In this document: positions 1 through 8,393 of the stretch, in pieces
Position numbering within the stretch: the stretch's first letter is position 1
Layout of the letters: every line of letters begins with the position of its first letter
From: Pseudooceanicola batsensis HTCC2597
Lineage (GTDB): Bacteria > Pseudomonadota > Alphaproteobacteria > Rhodobacterales > Rhodobacteraceae
DNA length: 64,000 nt
Direction: 5' to 3'
Assembly: GCF_000152725.1 (NCBI RefSeq)
Contig: NZ_CH724131.1
Location: 1,475,856 to 1,539,855 of the forward strand
Position numbers and translations under genes: made by a program
Notes under the pieces: generated by a model
What the model saw: the letters and a program-made list of their open reading frames with translations, nothing else
What the model was told of the DNA's origin: nothing
Database searches by the model: none

Positions 1-279
1 CCAGGCGAGACGGATGAGATCGGGGCCGCGGACTTCCTGCAGCGCCTCTTCGGCGGCGATGACCTCGATCAGGGTCTCATCGCCGAGAACGAAACAGTCC
101 CCCTCATCGAGGGAGATCGTTTCCGGAAGATCGACGAGGAACGTCCGGTCGCCGAGGGTTCGCAGCACCTTGCGGCGCAGAAACCTCCCCTCGTAATCGA
201 GACGGACCCGGTCGGTCGCCTCCCTGTCGCTCCGCGCAAAGGCGCGCAGCACCGTCGTGGCCGTCGCGGAGGGGGTCAT
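1..279 (-). CDS. ureE: urease accessory protein UreE (partial, N-terminal part)
   Basis: Nickel metallochaperone that hands Ni(II) to the UreD-UreF-UreG complex loading apo-urease in the cytoplasm. The 93 visible codons give the N-terminal beta domain, with a DYEGRFLRRK stretch followed by LDEGDCFVLGDE, both typical of UreE. The start is the ATG at 279; the metal-binding C-terminal half lies beyond the left edge, so length and His content cannot be judged. It is the last visible gene of the minus-strand urease operon, 34 bases after the DUF1127 gene; ureF and ureG would be expected further left. Seen: frame and motifs. Known: the family role. Confidence 0.9.
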   Translation of the reverse strand, partial: MTPSATATTVLRAFARSDREATDRVRLDYEGRFLRRKVLRTLGDRTFLVDLPETISLDEGDCFVLGDETLIEVIAAEEALQEVRGPDLIRLAW

Positions 280-313
280 GCGACCGCCCTTCCGCGTACG
301 GGCCGCGCCGGGA

Positions 314-535
314 TCAGACGTAGAAGAGATCCCGGAAGACGTAGGCCGGAATGCCGTCGCGGGTGATGCCCAGCCGGGCCAGTTCCGCATCCGATTTGGC
401 CATCAGCGCCTGAACCTGGTCGGTGCGCGAACGGCGTTCCATATAGGCTGTCATGCTGCGGCCGATGGCACCGAACATGCTCGAAAGGCTGCTGCGGAAA
501 CCTGTGTCCGCGATATGTGTCGTAACGTTTGCCAT
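314..535 (-). CDS. DUF1127 domain small protein
   Basis: A 73-residue protein ending in the arginine/leucine-rich DUF1127 (YjiS-like) module: a stretch with LMAKSDAELARLGITRDG followed by an aromatic tail ending FRDLFYV. DUF1127 proteins are abundant in alphaproteobacteria; one from Rhodobacter sphaeroides (CcaF1) is an RNA-binding protein involved in sRNA and mRNA turnover, which is the best analogy but not proof. The ATG at 535 has a GAGG ribosome site 8 bases upstream. It sits between ureC and ureE in the urease transcript, 160 bases after ureC and 34 before ureE, which is an unexpected place for it. Function here is unknown. Confidence 0.85.
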   Translation of the reverse strand: MANVTTHIADTGFRSSLSSMFGAIGRSMTAYMERRSRTDQVQALMAKSDAELARLGITRDGIPAYVFRDLFYV

Positions 536-695
536 TGGAAACCTCGATCATTGTGCGTTTCGGTTTCCTCCCTTGGCAGCAAGATAGGTCAGCAGGCGCG
601 ACCTTACCACGCTCATTCCGGCAACTCCGCCATGCGAATGCTGCAACGCGGCGAGACTGTGGCGCTGAGGGGTGGGCGACGGCCGAAGTCATCCT

Positions 696-2405
696 TCAGA
701 ACATGAAATAGCGTTGTGCCATCGGCAGAACCTCGGCCGGTTCGCAGGTTAGCAACTCGCCATCCGCGCGCACCTCGTAGGTTTCGGGATGCACCTCGAT
801 CTGCGGTGTCGCGTCGTTCAGCTTGAGATCCTTCTTGCCGATACTGCGCGTATTGAGAACCGCCACCGTCTCCTTGGCGAGGCCGAGCGTATCGCGGACG
901 CCCTCGGCCTGTGCCGCTGCGGAAACGAAGATGACGGCGGACTTCTCGACCGATCGGCCGAAGGCGCCGAACATGGGCCGGCTGTAGACCGGCTGCGGCG
1001 TGGGGATCGAGGCGTTGGGATCCCCCATCTGCGCCGCCGCGATCGTGCCGCCGATCAGCACCATCTCGGGCTTGACCCCGAAGAAGGCGGGTGTCCAGAG
1101 GACGAGGTCGGCGCGCTTGCCCTCCTCGACCGACCCGATCTCGTGCCCGATGCCATGGGCGATGGCCGGGTTGATCGTGTATTTCGCCACGTAGCGCCGG
1201 ACGCGGGCATTGTCGTTTTCACCCGTCTCTTCGGGCAACCGGCCGCGCTGCTTCTTCATCTTGTCGGCGGTCTGCCAGGTGCGGATGATCACCTCGCCCA
1301 CCCGGCCCATGGCCTGGCTGTCCGATGCGATGATCGAAAAGGCGCCCATGTCGTGCAGGATGTCCTCGGCCGCGATGGTCTCGCGCCGGATACGGCTTTC
1401 GGCGAAGGCCACATCCTCGGGGATCGACTTGTCGAGGTGATGGCAGACCATGAGCATGTCGAGATGTTCGTCCAGCGTGTTGACCGTGAAGGGGCGGGTC
1501 GGGTTGGTCGAGGACGGCAGGACATGCTCTTCGCCGCAGATCCTGATGATGTCGGGCGCGTGGCCGCCCCCTGCCCCTTCGGTGTGGAAGGCGTGGATGG
1601 TGCGACCCTTCATCGCCTTCACCGTGTTCTCGACGAAACCGGATTCGTTCAACGTGTCGGTGTGGATCATCACCTGGACGTCATAGTCGTCCGCGACCGA
1701 GAGGCAGCAGTCGATGGCGCCGGGCGTCGTCCCCCAGTCTTCGTGCAATTTCAACGAACAGGCGCCCCACTTGACCTGTTCCACCAGCGCGTCGGGAAGC
1801 GAGGCATTGCCCTTGCCCGCGAAGGCCAGGTTCATCGGGAAGGCATCCGCCGCCTGCAGCATCCGGCCGATATGCCACGGCCCCGGCGTGCAGGTGGTGG
1901 CCAGCGTCCCGTGCGCCGGGCCGGTGCCACCGCCGAGCATGGTGGTCAGGCCGGAATGCAGCGCGTCCTCGATCTGCTGCGGACAGATGAAGTGGATGTG
2001 ACTGTCGAAACCCCCGGCGGTGAGGATACGGCCCTCTGCCGCGATCGCCTCGGTCCCCGGCCCGACGATGATGTCGACGCCGGGCTGCGTGTCGGGGTTG
2101 CCCGCCTTGCCGATCTTGACGATGCGCCCGTCCCTGAGACCCACGTCGGCCTTGTAGATCCCCGTCCAGTCGAGGATCAGCGCGTTGGTGATCACCGTGT
2201 CCACCGCCCCCTCGGCGCGGGTGACCTGGGATTGCCCCATGCCGTCGCGGATGACCTTTCCGCCGCCGAACTTCACCTCTTCGCCATAGGTGGTGAGATC
2301 CCGTTCCACCTCGATCACCAGGTCGGTATCGGCCAGCCGGAGGCGGTCGCCGGTGGTCGGGCCGAACATGGCCGCGTAATCGGCGCGGGAAATCTGGGTG
2401 GGCAT
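696..2405 (-). CDS. ureC: urease subunit alpha UreC
   Basis: Catalytic subunit of nickel urease, hydrolysing urea to ammonia and carbamate. The protein is 569 residues, the normal size. Active-site residues are all visible: His136 and His138 (SHIHF), the carbamylated Lys219 in LKLHEDWG, His248, His274, Asp362 (ASDSQ) and the mobile flap Cys321-His322-His323. I chose the ATG at 2405 because the homology begins at [10 protein letters not shown] and a near-perfect GAAGGAGGT lies just upstream; a longer open frame exists but is not conserved. A small palindrome (GGGCCTC/GAGGCCC, 2424-2438) sits directly ahead of this ribosome site. Co-transcribed with ureA and ureB. Confidence 0.98.
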   Translation of the reverse strand: MPTQISRADYAAMFGPTTGDRLRLADTDLVIEVERDLTTYGEEVKFGGGKVIRDGMGQSQVTRAEGAVDTVITNALILDWTGIYKADVGLRDGRIVKIGKAGNPDTQPGVDIIVGPGTEAIAAEGRILTAGGFDSHIHFICPQQIEDALHSGLTTMLGGGTGPAHGTLATTCTPGPWHIGRMLQAADAFPMNLAFAGKGNASLPDALVEQVKWGACSLKLHEDWGTTPGAIDCCLSVADDYDVQVMIHTDTLNESGFVENTVKAMKGRTIHAFHTEGAGGGHAPDIIRICGEEHVLPSSTNPTRPFTVNTLDEHLDMLMVCHHLDKSIPEDVAFAESRIRRETIAAEDILHDMGAFSIIASDSQAMGRVGEVIIRTWQTADKMKKQRGRLPEETGENDNARVRRYVAKYTINPAIAHGIGHEIGSVEEGKRADLVLWTPAFFGVKPEMVLIGGTIAAAQMGDPNASIPTPQPVYSRPMFGAFGRSVEKSAVIFVSAAAQAEGVRDTLGLAKETVAVLNTRSIGKKDLKLNDATPQIEVHPETYEVRADGELLTCEPAEVLPMAQRYFMF

Positions 2406-2536
2406 GTGCGGGACCTCCTTCTCGGGCCTCGGAGGCCCGTCCGGTCCGATCCTAACCACCGGTCCGAGCCCGGGGGAAGCCCATAAGCGGCTTCGCCCTC
2501 GGGCGGGATCGAGAATGGTCAGGAATGCGGCAGAAT

Positions 2537-2842
2537 TTACCGCCGCCTGCGCCGCGCCGTCAGGCGCCGCCGGTTGGCCCGCGCGCCACTGTGCAGCGGA
2601 CCGAGCGCCGCGGCGAGCGCGGCCGAGGAACTCGCCCCGCGCGACAGGGCCGTGGCCGCCTGCCACCATGCATCTGTCCAGGCCGGCGTCTTCTCGGCCA
2701 CCATCCGCTGCGCCTCGCCCGGGGGCAGGGCCCAGGCCCCGGCCAATCCGAAGAGACGGAGCGTCACGACCGTCTGCGCCTCGTACCCCAGCCGGGCCAT
2801 CGCCCAGCCGAGCTTCATCGTCTCCGTCACGAAATCCGTCAT
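2537..2842 (-). CDS. conserved small helical protein inside the urease operon
   Basis: A 101-residue protein, starting [20 protein letters not shown] and ending in an arginine-rich tail. It resembles a short, mostly helical Rhodobacteraceae family carried in annotations under the uninformative label 'antifreeze protein'; members share a pattern of an N-terminal helix with E-A-Q, a GLAG or GMAG turn, then ERMVxEK and ANxxRL near the C terminus, and here AQRMVAEK and ARANRRRL match. No signal peptide or catalytic motif is visible. It lies between ureB (214 bases upstream) and ureC (131 bases downstream) on the same strand. Role in urease assembly is only a guess from position. Confidence 0.65.
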   Translation of the reverse strand: MTDFVTETMKLGWAMARLGYEAQTVVTLRLFGLAGAWALPPGEAQRMVAEKTPAWTDAWWQAATALSRGASSSAALAAALGPLHSGARANRRRLTARRRRR

Positions 2843-2966
2843 GAATTCTGCCCCGCGTTGTACCTGAACCGGAACGCTGCGCTGCGGCATCGGGTTCCGG
2901 CGACGCAGGTGCGAACGACACGGGCGGGTCCGGTCGCGACGACATACTGCGGAGGTTTCCTGCGCC

Positions 2967-2998
2967 ATTCCCGTGGCTTGGTGCAAACCCACGGAAAT
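2967..2998 (-). other. imperfect inverted repeat between ureB and the 101-aa gene
   Basis: Arms ATTCCCGTGG and CCACGGAAAT flank a 12-base loop and pair with one bulge. It falls in the 214-base untranslated stretch between ureB and the next ORF of the urease transcript. It lacks a following T-run, so it is not a classical terminator; an mRNA-processing or stability element is possible. Seen directly; role inferred. Confidence 0.4.
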
Positions 2999-3056
2999 AA
3001 TCCGCGACACGGTGCGACGTTCGGCCTTCGCGCGACGCAGACCCGCCGTGGTCCCC

Positions 3057-3362
3057 TCAGAGGGCGCCCATCACCTGCTGGTTGAACCCGTAGATGGCGC
3101 GCGCGCCCGAGACCGGCACCAGCTGGACCTCGCGCCGTTGGCCCGGCTCGAACCGAACGGCCGTTCCTGCGGCAATGTCCAGCCGCATCCCCCGCGCCGC
3201 CGCCCGGTCGAAATCGAGCGCGGCGTTGGCCTCGGCAAAGTGATAATGCGAGCCGACCTGAACGGGACGGTCGCCGGTATTGGCCACCATCAGGGTGATC
3301 GTCTCGCGACCGGCATTGAGCGTGATGGCCCCGTCGCCCGGGAAGAGCTCGCCCGGGATCAT
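3057..3362 (-). CDS. ureB: urease subunit beta UreB
   Basis: Non-catalytic beta subunit of the urease heterotrimer. It is 101 residues, starting [11 protein letters not shown], with the family's conserved [10 protein letters not shown] and the terminal [11 protein letters not shown] region. The ATG at 3362 is chosen because the family begins exactly here; the open frame continues upstream but that extension encodes something else in another frame. The start overlaps the stop of the 37-codon ORF by ATGA, so translation is probably coupled to it. Confidence 0.97.
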   Translation of the reverse strand: MIPGELFPGDGAITLNAGRETITLMVANTGDRPVQVGSHYHFAEANAALDFDRAAARGMRLDIAAGTAVRFEPGQRREVQLVPVSGARAIYGFNQQVMGAL

Positions 3363-3472
3363 GCGCGGCGGCCCCCGCGGCCGTCGCGGCCGGCGGCCGC
3401 GCGAACCGGAACCGGCCTGGGCGGCGGCACGAGACCAAGGGCCTGTGCGATTTTCTCGATCAATTGCTGCAT
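3359..3472 (-). CDS. 37-residue ORF translationally coupled to ureB
   Basis: A short frame between ureA and ureB, starting [20 protein letters not shown] and ending in a glycine/arginine-rich tail. Its ATG is preceded by AAGGAAGG at good spacing, and its TGA overlaps the ureB ATG by four bases (ATGA). ureB itself has no separate strong ribosome site, so this ORF probably serves as a translational entry for ureB, whether or not the peptide does anything. The N-terminal half could form an amphipathic helix. I do not recognise the peptide as a named family. Too short for ordinary gene finders. Confidence 0.6.
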   Translation of the reverse strand: MQQLIEKIAQALGLVPPPRPVPVRAAAGRDGRGGRRA

Positions 3473-3502
3473 CCTGATGTCCTTCCTTCCATGCGGGCCG
3501 CG

Positions 3503-3805
3503 TCAGCGGATCGGGTTGTGGACGGTGACGAGCTTGGTCCCGTCGGGGAACGTCGCCTCGACCTGGACCTCGTGGATCATCTCGGGGATCCCGTCCATGC
3601 ACTGATCTGCCGAAATCACGCGGGCACCTTCCTGCATCAGGGCGGCGACGGACTTTCCGTCGCGGGCGCCTTCGACAACGGCATCGGTGATCAACGCGAT
3701 GGCCTCGGGATGGTTCAGTTTCACGCCCCGCTCCAGGCGCTTTCGTGCCACTTCCGCAGCCATCGAGACCAGCAGTTTGTCCTTTTCGCGAGGTGTCAGT
3801 TGCAT
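3503..3805 (-). CDS. ureA: urease subunit gamma UreA
   Basis: Smallest structural subunit of urease, 100 residues as usual for the family. It begins [16 protein letters not shown] and contains the conserved [10 protein letters not shown] and [12 protein letters not shown] blocks and the [14 protein letters not shown] end. The ATG at 3805 lies one base after the ureD stop, so the two are almost certainly translationally coupled. Followed on the same strand by the 37-codon ORF and ureB. Confidence 0.97.
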   Translation of the reverse strand: MQLTPREKDKLLVSMAAEVARKRLERGVKLNHPEAIALITDAVVEGARDGKSVAALMQEGARVISADQCMDGIPEMIHEVQVEATFPDGTKLVTVHNPIR

Positions 3806-3806
3806 G

Positions 3807-4625
3807 TCAAAGTGTCCATGTCTTGGGAATGTCGTCGCCCGAAAGGGCCTCGATTGCCGGAATGAGCCTCTGGCGCAGCGCATAGCCGTCGCGGGCCAGA
3901 AGACGCGCAAAGAGCACGCCGGGCCGGATCAGGCTCGCCCCACCCGCGTCGCCGAGCACCCCGCGCAGGCGCTCGGTGAACCGCTCGGCATCGGGAGAGA
4001 CGAGCAGCAGGCTCGCCATCGCGGCGGCCCCGTTCGCCACCCCCGGCCGGTCGAGCAGCGCCCGGACCGCGCCCTCGAGGCGCAGGTTGTCGGCAAAGAC
4101 CAGCTCGCCTTCGAGAAAGATCCGCCAGCGGTCGGAAAGGTGACCCGTCTCGACCATCTCGCCCATGGCCGTCCGGCCGAAGACCAGCGGCTCGACCGCC
4201 AGGAGACGGCCCGTCGTCCGGATCTCGGCCTCGAGCCGCCGGTCCACGGCCGCATGATCGTAGAGGATCGTCTCTTGCGGCAGCCAGTCCAGCCGCCCCC
4301 CCTCGCCCACGGTCAGAGAGGTCCGCACCTGCCCGGTCTCTCCGGGCTGCGCCCGGTAGATGCGCTCGGCCGCCTGCGTGGTGACGACCAGATGCGCGCC
4401 CGGTTCGGCCGAGGCGCTCAGGTGAAACCGGTCGCCCCCCGTCACGCCGCCGGCGGTGTTGAGCGACACCGCCTGCAACGCCGGGGTGCGGGCCTGCGGG
4501 AAAAGCAGCTTCATCGACCCCGCCTGGTGCAGTTCGCCGATGCGCGACCGGGTGCCGCGCAAGCGTGCGGATACCTCCGCCCGCCCCCGAGCACGGGGCT
4601 GGCGGCTGCCGGCCGGTGGGGCCAT
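3807..4625 (-). CDS. ureD: urease accessory protein UreD
   Basis: Scaffold protein that binds apo-urease and recruits UreF and UreG for nickel insertion. The product is 272 residues; recognisable segments are [21 protein letters not shown], the QAAERIYR block, and [17 protein letters not shown] chose the ATG at 4625 ([14 protein letters not shown]) because Rhodobacteraceae homologues have a short basic N terminus before this point; the frame stays open another 39 codons upstream without similarity. No convincing ribosome site precedes it, so the start is less sure than the identity. First gene of the urease operon; a promoter must lie in 4626-4782, but none is obvious. Confidence 0.93.
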   Translation of the reverse strand: MAPPAGSRQPRARGRAEVSARLRGTRSRIGELHQAGSMKLLFPQARTPALQAVSLNTAGGVTGGDRFHLSASAEPGAHLVVTTQAAERIYRAQPGETGQVRTSLTVGEGGRLDWLPQETILYDHAAVDRRLEAEIRTTGRLLAVEPLVFGRTAMGEMVETGHLSDRWRIFLEGELVFADNLRLEGAVRALLDRPGVANGAAAMASLLLVSPDAERFTERLRGVLGDAGGASLIRPGVLFARLLARDGYALRQRLIPAIEALSGDDIPKTWTL

Positions 4626-4782
4626 GCGCGTTGCTGTCGGGTCTGCGGTGATCTGTCGTCCCTCCCGTCGGGCCGAGACTAGCGGCTTCGCCCCGGATGG
4701 GGAGGGGAAAAGCGCCGGCCGCGCCAATTTCCCGCCCCCCACCGTGTCCTGCCCAAAATACGGGCGGTTCCCCAGGCAGGGG

Positions 4783-5874
4783 TCAGCGCACGTGGTGCAG
4801 GGTCCCGAAAAGCCCGGGGTCGAGGCTCGCCGCCTCGAATGTCGGCCCCTCGGTCAGGATCGACACGGCATCATGGCTGTGCAGGCTTTCCTGATGGCTC
4901 GCGACGATGCGGAAATCACCGATACGCTCGTCCTGCTCCAGTTCGGCCGAAAAGAGCCGCGCCGCATCCTCGACGAAGATCGGATTCGCGGCGTTGAGTT
5001 CGGCAAAGGCCTGTTCGTCCTCCCGTTTCACCATGACCTGCGTTTCGGTCGGGACGGCGCGCCGCGCCATGTCGATCAGATCCTCGAACCACAGGCGGTC
5101 GGTGCCGGCCAGCACGACCGAGATCCGCGCCACCGAGCGCTGCGAGTGCGGGGTGGCAAGCTGCCGCCTCTCGCGCCGGGCATGTTCCGAAAGCTCAAGC
5201 GAGCAGGGGCAGGTGGAACTGTAGACATAATCGAGGTGAACGATCCTGAGCCGCTCCCCGCCCCTCTCGACCAGTTCCAGCGCAATGTCGTAATACTGAT
5301 AGCCGGACAGGCCTGAGCGCAGGGAATCCACCCTGAGAGGGTACGAAAACCGCATCTGGATACGGGCATCCAGCGTGCCGAGGTCGGCCTTGTAGTCGTC
5401 CAGCGCCGCCTCGATCACCTCGAAGGAAAAGGTCTTTTCGGCATGGGCATAGAAGGACCGCATGATGCGGCTCATGTTGATGCCCTTCTTGTCCGCTTCG
5501 AGGCTGACCGTCCCTGTCACCGCGCTCTCGAGCGAAATCTCTCCGCCGGCGCGCGTCCGGTAGCGGATCGGCAGGCGGAAGTTGGAAATTCCGACGTGCT
5601 GGATCGTGCGACGCGACCCGCGGATCAGGCTGGCCGGGCCGTTCTGCAGGTCGGGCAGGCTCGCGCGATAGCCCTCATCCGCGTCGAACCCGGCGGGATA
5701 GCGCCGCGACAGCAGAGGATAGCCCTCGTCCGACAGCAGCCTCGCGAGGGCGGGATCGAGGTCGTTGATCTCGGAATCCGACGCCGCCGCGGCCCACTGG
5801 CGCAACCGCGACAGGGCGGCCTCGGCTTCATCCCGGTCCGGCAAGGCCTGCATGTCGTTTGGGTGGATGTTCAT
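4783..5874 (-). CDS. folE2: GTP cyclohydrolase FolE2 (type IB)
   Basis: Converts GTP to 7,8-dihydroneopterin triphosphate, the first step of folate synthesis. FolE2 replaces or backs up the zinc-dependent FolE and can work with other metals. The product is 363 residues. The metal-binding STCPCS motif is visible, followed by SEHARRERRQLATPHSQRS, both characteristic of COG1469; DIQHVGISNFRLP-like sequence (TIQHVGISNFRLP) lies in the N-terminal third. The ATG at 5874 has an AGGGGG ribosome site. It lies downstream of metZ on the same strand with a 106-base gap. No zinc-uptake regulator site was recognised upstream. Confidence 0.95.
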   Translation of the reverse strand: MNIHPNDMQALPDRDEAEAALSRLRQWAAAASDSEINDLDPALARLLSDEGYPLLSRRYPAGFDADEGYRASLPDLQNGPASLIRGSRRTIQHVGISNFRLPIRYRTRAGGEISLESAVTGTVSLEADKKGINMSRIMRSFYAHAEKTFSFEVIEAALDDYKADLGTLDARIQMRFSYPLRVDSLRSGLSGYQYYDIALELVERGGERLRIVHLDYVYSSTCPCSLELSEHARRERRQLATPHSQRSVARISVVLAGTDRLWFEDLIDMARRAVPTETQVMVKREDEQAFAELNAANPIFVEDAARLFSAELEQDERIGDFRIVASHQESLHSHDAVSILTEGPTFEAASLDPGLFGTLHHVR

Positions 5875-5980
5875 CAGGTCCCCCTTCTGGTCCCTACCCT
5901 TACATATAATCAGTGCGGGCGCGTTTTTCCAATTCCGCCCCGCGACGGCGCGGAAACGGCAGAACAGATGGTTCGGGACC

Positions 5981-7159
5981 TCAGATCCGATCCAGCGCCT
6001 GCATCAGATCCGCGATCAGGTCCTCCGGATCCTCCAGCCCCACCGACAGGCGCACCGCCCCGTCGCTGATGCCGAGCACATCCTTCTGTTCCTGCGGCAG
6101 GCGCTGGTGCGTCGTGGTCGCGGGATGGGTGACGATGGACTTGGAATCGGCGAAGTTGTTCGAGATCGTGAACAGCTCGAACGCGTTGAGCATCCGGAAA
6201 CACTCCGCCTTGCCGCCCTTGACCTCGAAGGCCAGGACCGTCCCTCCCGCCCCGCCCTGGCGCATCGCCACCTCGTGCTGCGGGTGGCTGGGCAGCAGCG
6301 GATACCGCACCGCGGAAAGCCGGGGATGCCCCTCAAGCGCCTGCGCGATCCGCAGCGCCCCCGTCGCCTGTGCCTGCACCCGCAGGTCGAGCGTATCGAG
6401 CGACTTGAGCTGAACCCACGCCGTGAACGGGTTCATCGCCCCGCCGGTATGTTTCATGTAGGCCTCGATCGGACCGCGGATCAGCTCCTTCGAGCCGCAG
6501 ATCATGCCGCCCAGCAGGCGGCCCTGCCCGTCCACATGCTTGGTGGTGGAGATCACGCAGAGATCCGCCCCGCAGGCCGCGGAATAGGAATAGACCGGCG
6601 TCGCCATCGCATCGTCCACCACCACCAGCGCCCCGACCGCATGGGCGGCCTCGACCACATGGGCCAGGTCCACCACCTCCAGCATCGGGTTCGAGATGCT
6701 TTCGAGAAAGACGAGCGTCGTCGCAGGCGTCAGGGCCCGGCTCCAGGCGGCGTTGTCCGTGCCGTCGACCAGTTCCACCTCGACACCGAACCGGGCCAGC
6801 ACGTCCTCGAGCACGTAGAGACATGACCCGAACAGCGCCCGCGACGCCACGACCCTGTCGCCCGCCTTCAGCAGCGCCGTCAGCGCACCGGTCACCGCGG
6901 CCATGCCGCTGGTGCAGGCGAAGCCGTCCTCGTAGCCGACCACGGCCGACAGGCGGTTCTCGAACATGCGCACCGTCGGATTGCCGTAGCGCGCATAGAT
7001 GAATTCGTCCTCGCCCAGTTCCTTGAACCGGGCCTCGGCGGCCTCGGCGCTGTCATAGACAAAGCCCTGCGTCAGGAAGAGTCCCTCGCTGACCTCGCCA
7101 TACTGGGACCGTCGGATCCCGCCATGGATCAGGGTGGTGCGTTTGCTCCGATTGCGCAT
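5981..7159 (-). CDS. metZ: O-succinylhomoserine sulfhydrylase MetZ
   Basis: PLP enzyme that makes homocysteine from O-succinylhomoserine and sulfide, the direct sulfhydrylation route to methionine. It is 392 residues of Cys/Met metabolism PLP-enzyme type: YARYGNPT near residue 56, the SGMAAV phosphate-binding loop near 84, FLESISNP near 151, and the PLP lysine Lys207 in STTKHVDGQG. The ATG at 7159 was chosen because family similarity begins at MRNRSKRTTLIHGG; the upstream open frame is the riboswitch leader. Expression is very likely controlled by the SAM-II element and terminator between 7199 and 7298. A related lyase activity cannot be excluded by eye, but the riboswitch supports methionine synthesis. 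Confidence 0.94.
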   Translation of the reverse strand: MRNRSKRTTLIHGGIRRSQYGEVSEGLFLTQGFVYDSAEAAEARFKELGEDEFIYARYGNPTVRMFENRLSAVVGYEDGFACTSGMAAVTGALTALLKAGDRVVASRALFGSCLYVLEDVLARFGVEVELVDGTDNAAWSRALTPATTLVFLESISNPMLEVVDLAHVVEAAHAVGALVVVDDAMATPVYSYSAACGADLCVISTTKHVDGQGRLLGGMICGSKELIRGPIEAYMKHTGGAMNPFTAWVQLKSLDTLDLRVQAQATGALRIAQALEGHPRLSAVRYPLLPSHPQHEVAMRQGGAGGTVLAFEVKGGKAECFRMLNAFELFTISNNFADSKSIVTHPATTTHQRLPQEQKDVLGISDGAVRLSVGLEDPEDLIADLMQALDRI

Positions 7160-7198
7160 CGTCTTCTCTCCACGCCGACCTCTCGGGGGCGGGTCGGC

Positions 7199-7234
7199 AA
7201 ACAAAAACCCCCAGACGCGGCCAAGCGTGGGGGT
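7199..7234 (-). terminator. intrinsic terminator in the metZ leader
   Basis: On the minus strand, ACCCCCACGC pairs with GCG-TC-TGGGGGT around a TTGGCC loop (10 bp with a two-base bulge) and is followed by TTTTTGTTT. It lies between the SAM-II aptamer and the metZ start, so it would abort the transcript before the coding region. The loop TTGGCC is complementary to GGCCAG at the 3' edge of the aptamer, offering a simple antiterminator. Structure seen; switching mechanism inferred. Confidence 0.8.
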
Positions 7235-7245
7235 CCCCGACGACT

Positions 7246-7298
7246 GGCCTTTTAGCGGAATGTTTCGTGTGGCCCGCAATCCGGCAACAAATCGCCAC
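7246..7298 (-). ncRNA. SAM-II riboswitch (metA/metZ leader motif)
   Basis: The minus strand carries the compact SAM-II H-type pseudoknot. P1 is GTGGC (7298-7294) with GCCAC (7273-7269); its loop starts GATTTG and carries CCGGATTGC. The downstream strand GAAACATTCCGCTAAAAGGC returns with TCCG pairing to CGGA in the loop, and ends in the invariant GCTAAAAGG that forms the SAM pocket. SAM-II is known mainly from alphaproteobacteria upstream of metA, metX and metZ, exactly this context. It begins a few bases after the predicted transcription start. It should reduce metZ expression when S-adenosylmethionine is plentiful. Confidence 0.9.
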
Positions 7299-7306
7299 GC
7301 GCGCTG

Positions 7307-7334
7307 TCTATCGCCGCAATGCAACACCGGTCAA
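7307..7334 (-). promoter_or_regulatory. predicted sigma-70 promoter of metZ
   Basis: TTGACC (7334-7329) and GATAGA (7312-7307) are separated by 16 bases on the minus strand. The predicted start falls about at the first base of the SAM-II P1 stem, which supports the call, since SAM-II aptamers often start close to the 5' end. Confidence 0.55.
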
Positions 7335-7421
7335 GCGTTACCGTTCTGTCACCCGAGCATCACCCAAATGTCGTGTGTGCGCCCTAAGCCACCCCCAGAT
7401 GAGCTGTCGGGGACGAGGGCC

Positions 7422-8348
7422 ATGGCCTTGATCAGGATCGATCTGAGGGACGGAGCGCCGGCGCTCCACCGAGCAGATGCGCCGGTGGCTCGGGCCCTGC
7501 AGGCCCAGGCGGGCGGCACGGGCCCGGTGATCCTCATGATCCACGGGTTCAAGTTCGCCCCGGGCGAGCCCGGGAATTGCCCGCACGACCACATCCTGTC
7601 ACTGAAGAGCGACCACACCTGCCGGAAAGCGAAGAGCTGGCCGCGCGCACTCGGCATCGACGGCCGCCACCCCGACCGGCTGGGCATCGCCTTCGGCTGG
7701 CCCGCGCGCGGCAGCATATGGCAGGCCTATGCCCGCGCCGAAGCGGCGGGCCGCGCGCTCGCCCGTCTGATCCGCGACATCCGCCGCCACCTCCCCGGCC
7801 GTCCCGTCCATGCCATCGCGCATTCCATGGGCGCACGCGTCGTTCTCTCGGCCCTGCACGACCTGCCGCCGGGCGCGCTGAGCCGCGCGATCCTCCTGGC
7901 GGGCGCCGAGTACCGCGCCCATGCCGAGGCCGCGATGGCCACGCCCGCCGGCCGTCACCTCGAGGTGATCAACGTCGCCAGCCGGGAAAACCGCCTGTAC
8001 GAGCGCCTCTTCGAACGGCTGATCCCCGCCCCGCGCCCCGGGGACCGCGTCCTGGGGCATCATGCGCCGGACGCCCCCGGATGGACGACCCTTCCCATCG
8101 ACGACCCCGAGACGCTGTCGGCGCTCGCCGCGCACGGGTTCCGGATCGCGGTGCGACGGCGGCGGGTCTGCCATTGGTCGACCTACCTCCGGCCCGGTGT
8201 CTTCGACCTCTACGCCGCTCTGCTGGCGGAGCCCGACCCGCTGCCGATCGCGGCCCTGCGGTCCATGATCGCGCCACGCACGCCCTGCGCGCGGCCCCGC
8301 CCGCCCCTGCTGCCCGCATGGGCATCGACGGGCGTCGGCAATGCCTGA
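7422..8348 (+). CDS. alpha/beta hydrolase
   Basis: A 308-residue alpha/beta-hydrolase. The oxyanion segment VILMIHGFKF is at residues 36-45 and the nucleophile elbow AHSMGA places Ser135 as catalytic serine; a late His (VCHWSTY) is a plausible third triad member. No signal peptide is seen, so it is probably cytoplasmic. Substrate unknown; the nearest recognisable type is the small esterase/lipase-like group with DUF900-like features. The ATG at 7422 follows a GAGGG sequence; the frame is open further upstream, through the divergent metZ leader. Transcribed divergently from metZ and convergently with gcrA. Confidence 0.8.
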   Translation: MALIRIDLRDGAPALHRADAPVARALQAQAGGTGPVILMIHGFKFAPGEPGNCPHDHILSLKSDHTCRKAKSWPRALGIDGRHPDRLGIAFGWPARGSIWQAYARAEAAGRALARLIRDIRRHLPGRPVHAIAHSMGARVVLSALHDLPPGALSRAILLAGAEYRAHAEAAMATPAGRHLEVINVASRENRLYERLFERLIPAPRPGDRVLGHHAPDAPGWTTLPIDDPETLSALAAHGFRIAVRRRRVCHWSTYLRPGVFDLYAALLAEPDPLPIAALRSMIAPRTPCARPRPPLLPAWASTGVGNA

Positions 8349-8359
8349 GCCGCCGTCCC

Positions 8360-8389
8360 GCTTCTTTGGTCCGGAAAGTATCCCGGGGG
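8360..8389. repeat. intergenic repeat GCTTCTTTGGTCCGG, copy 1
   Basis: The sequence GCTTCTTTGGTCCGG followed by AAAGTATCCCG begins 11 bases after the hydrolase stop. A second copy is found at 42192-42217 with only two substitutions and one inserted C over about 26 bases. Both copies lie just past a gene end and are followed by strong hairpins. It looks like a dispersed Rhodobacterales intergenic element; I do not know a name for it. Confidence 0.6.
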
Positions 8390-8393
8390 TGAA

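Noticed and set aside
789..2486. 565-codon open frame antisense to ureC
   Set aside because: Low-complexity shadow of ureC.
7134..7421. Upstream extension of the alpha/beta hydrolase gene
   Set aside because: It would run through the metZ SAM-II leader on the other strand and has no similarity; the ATG at 7422 is used.
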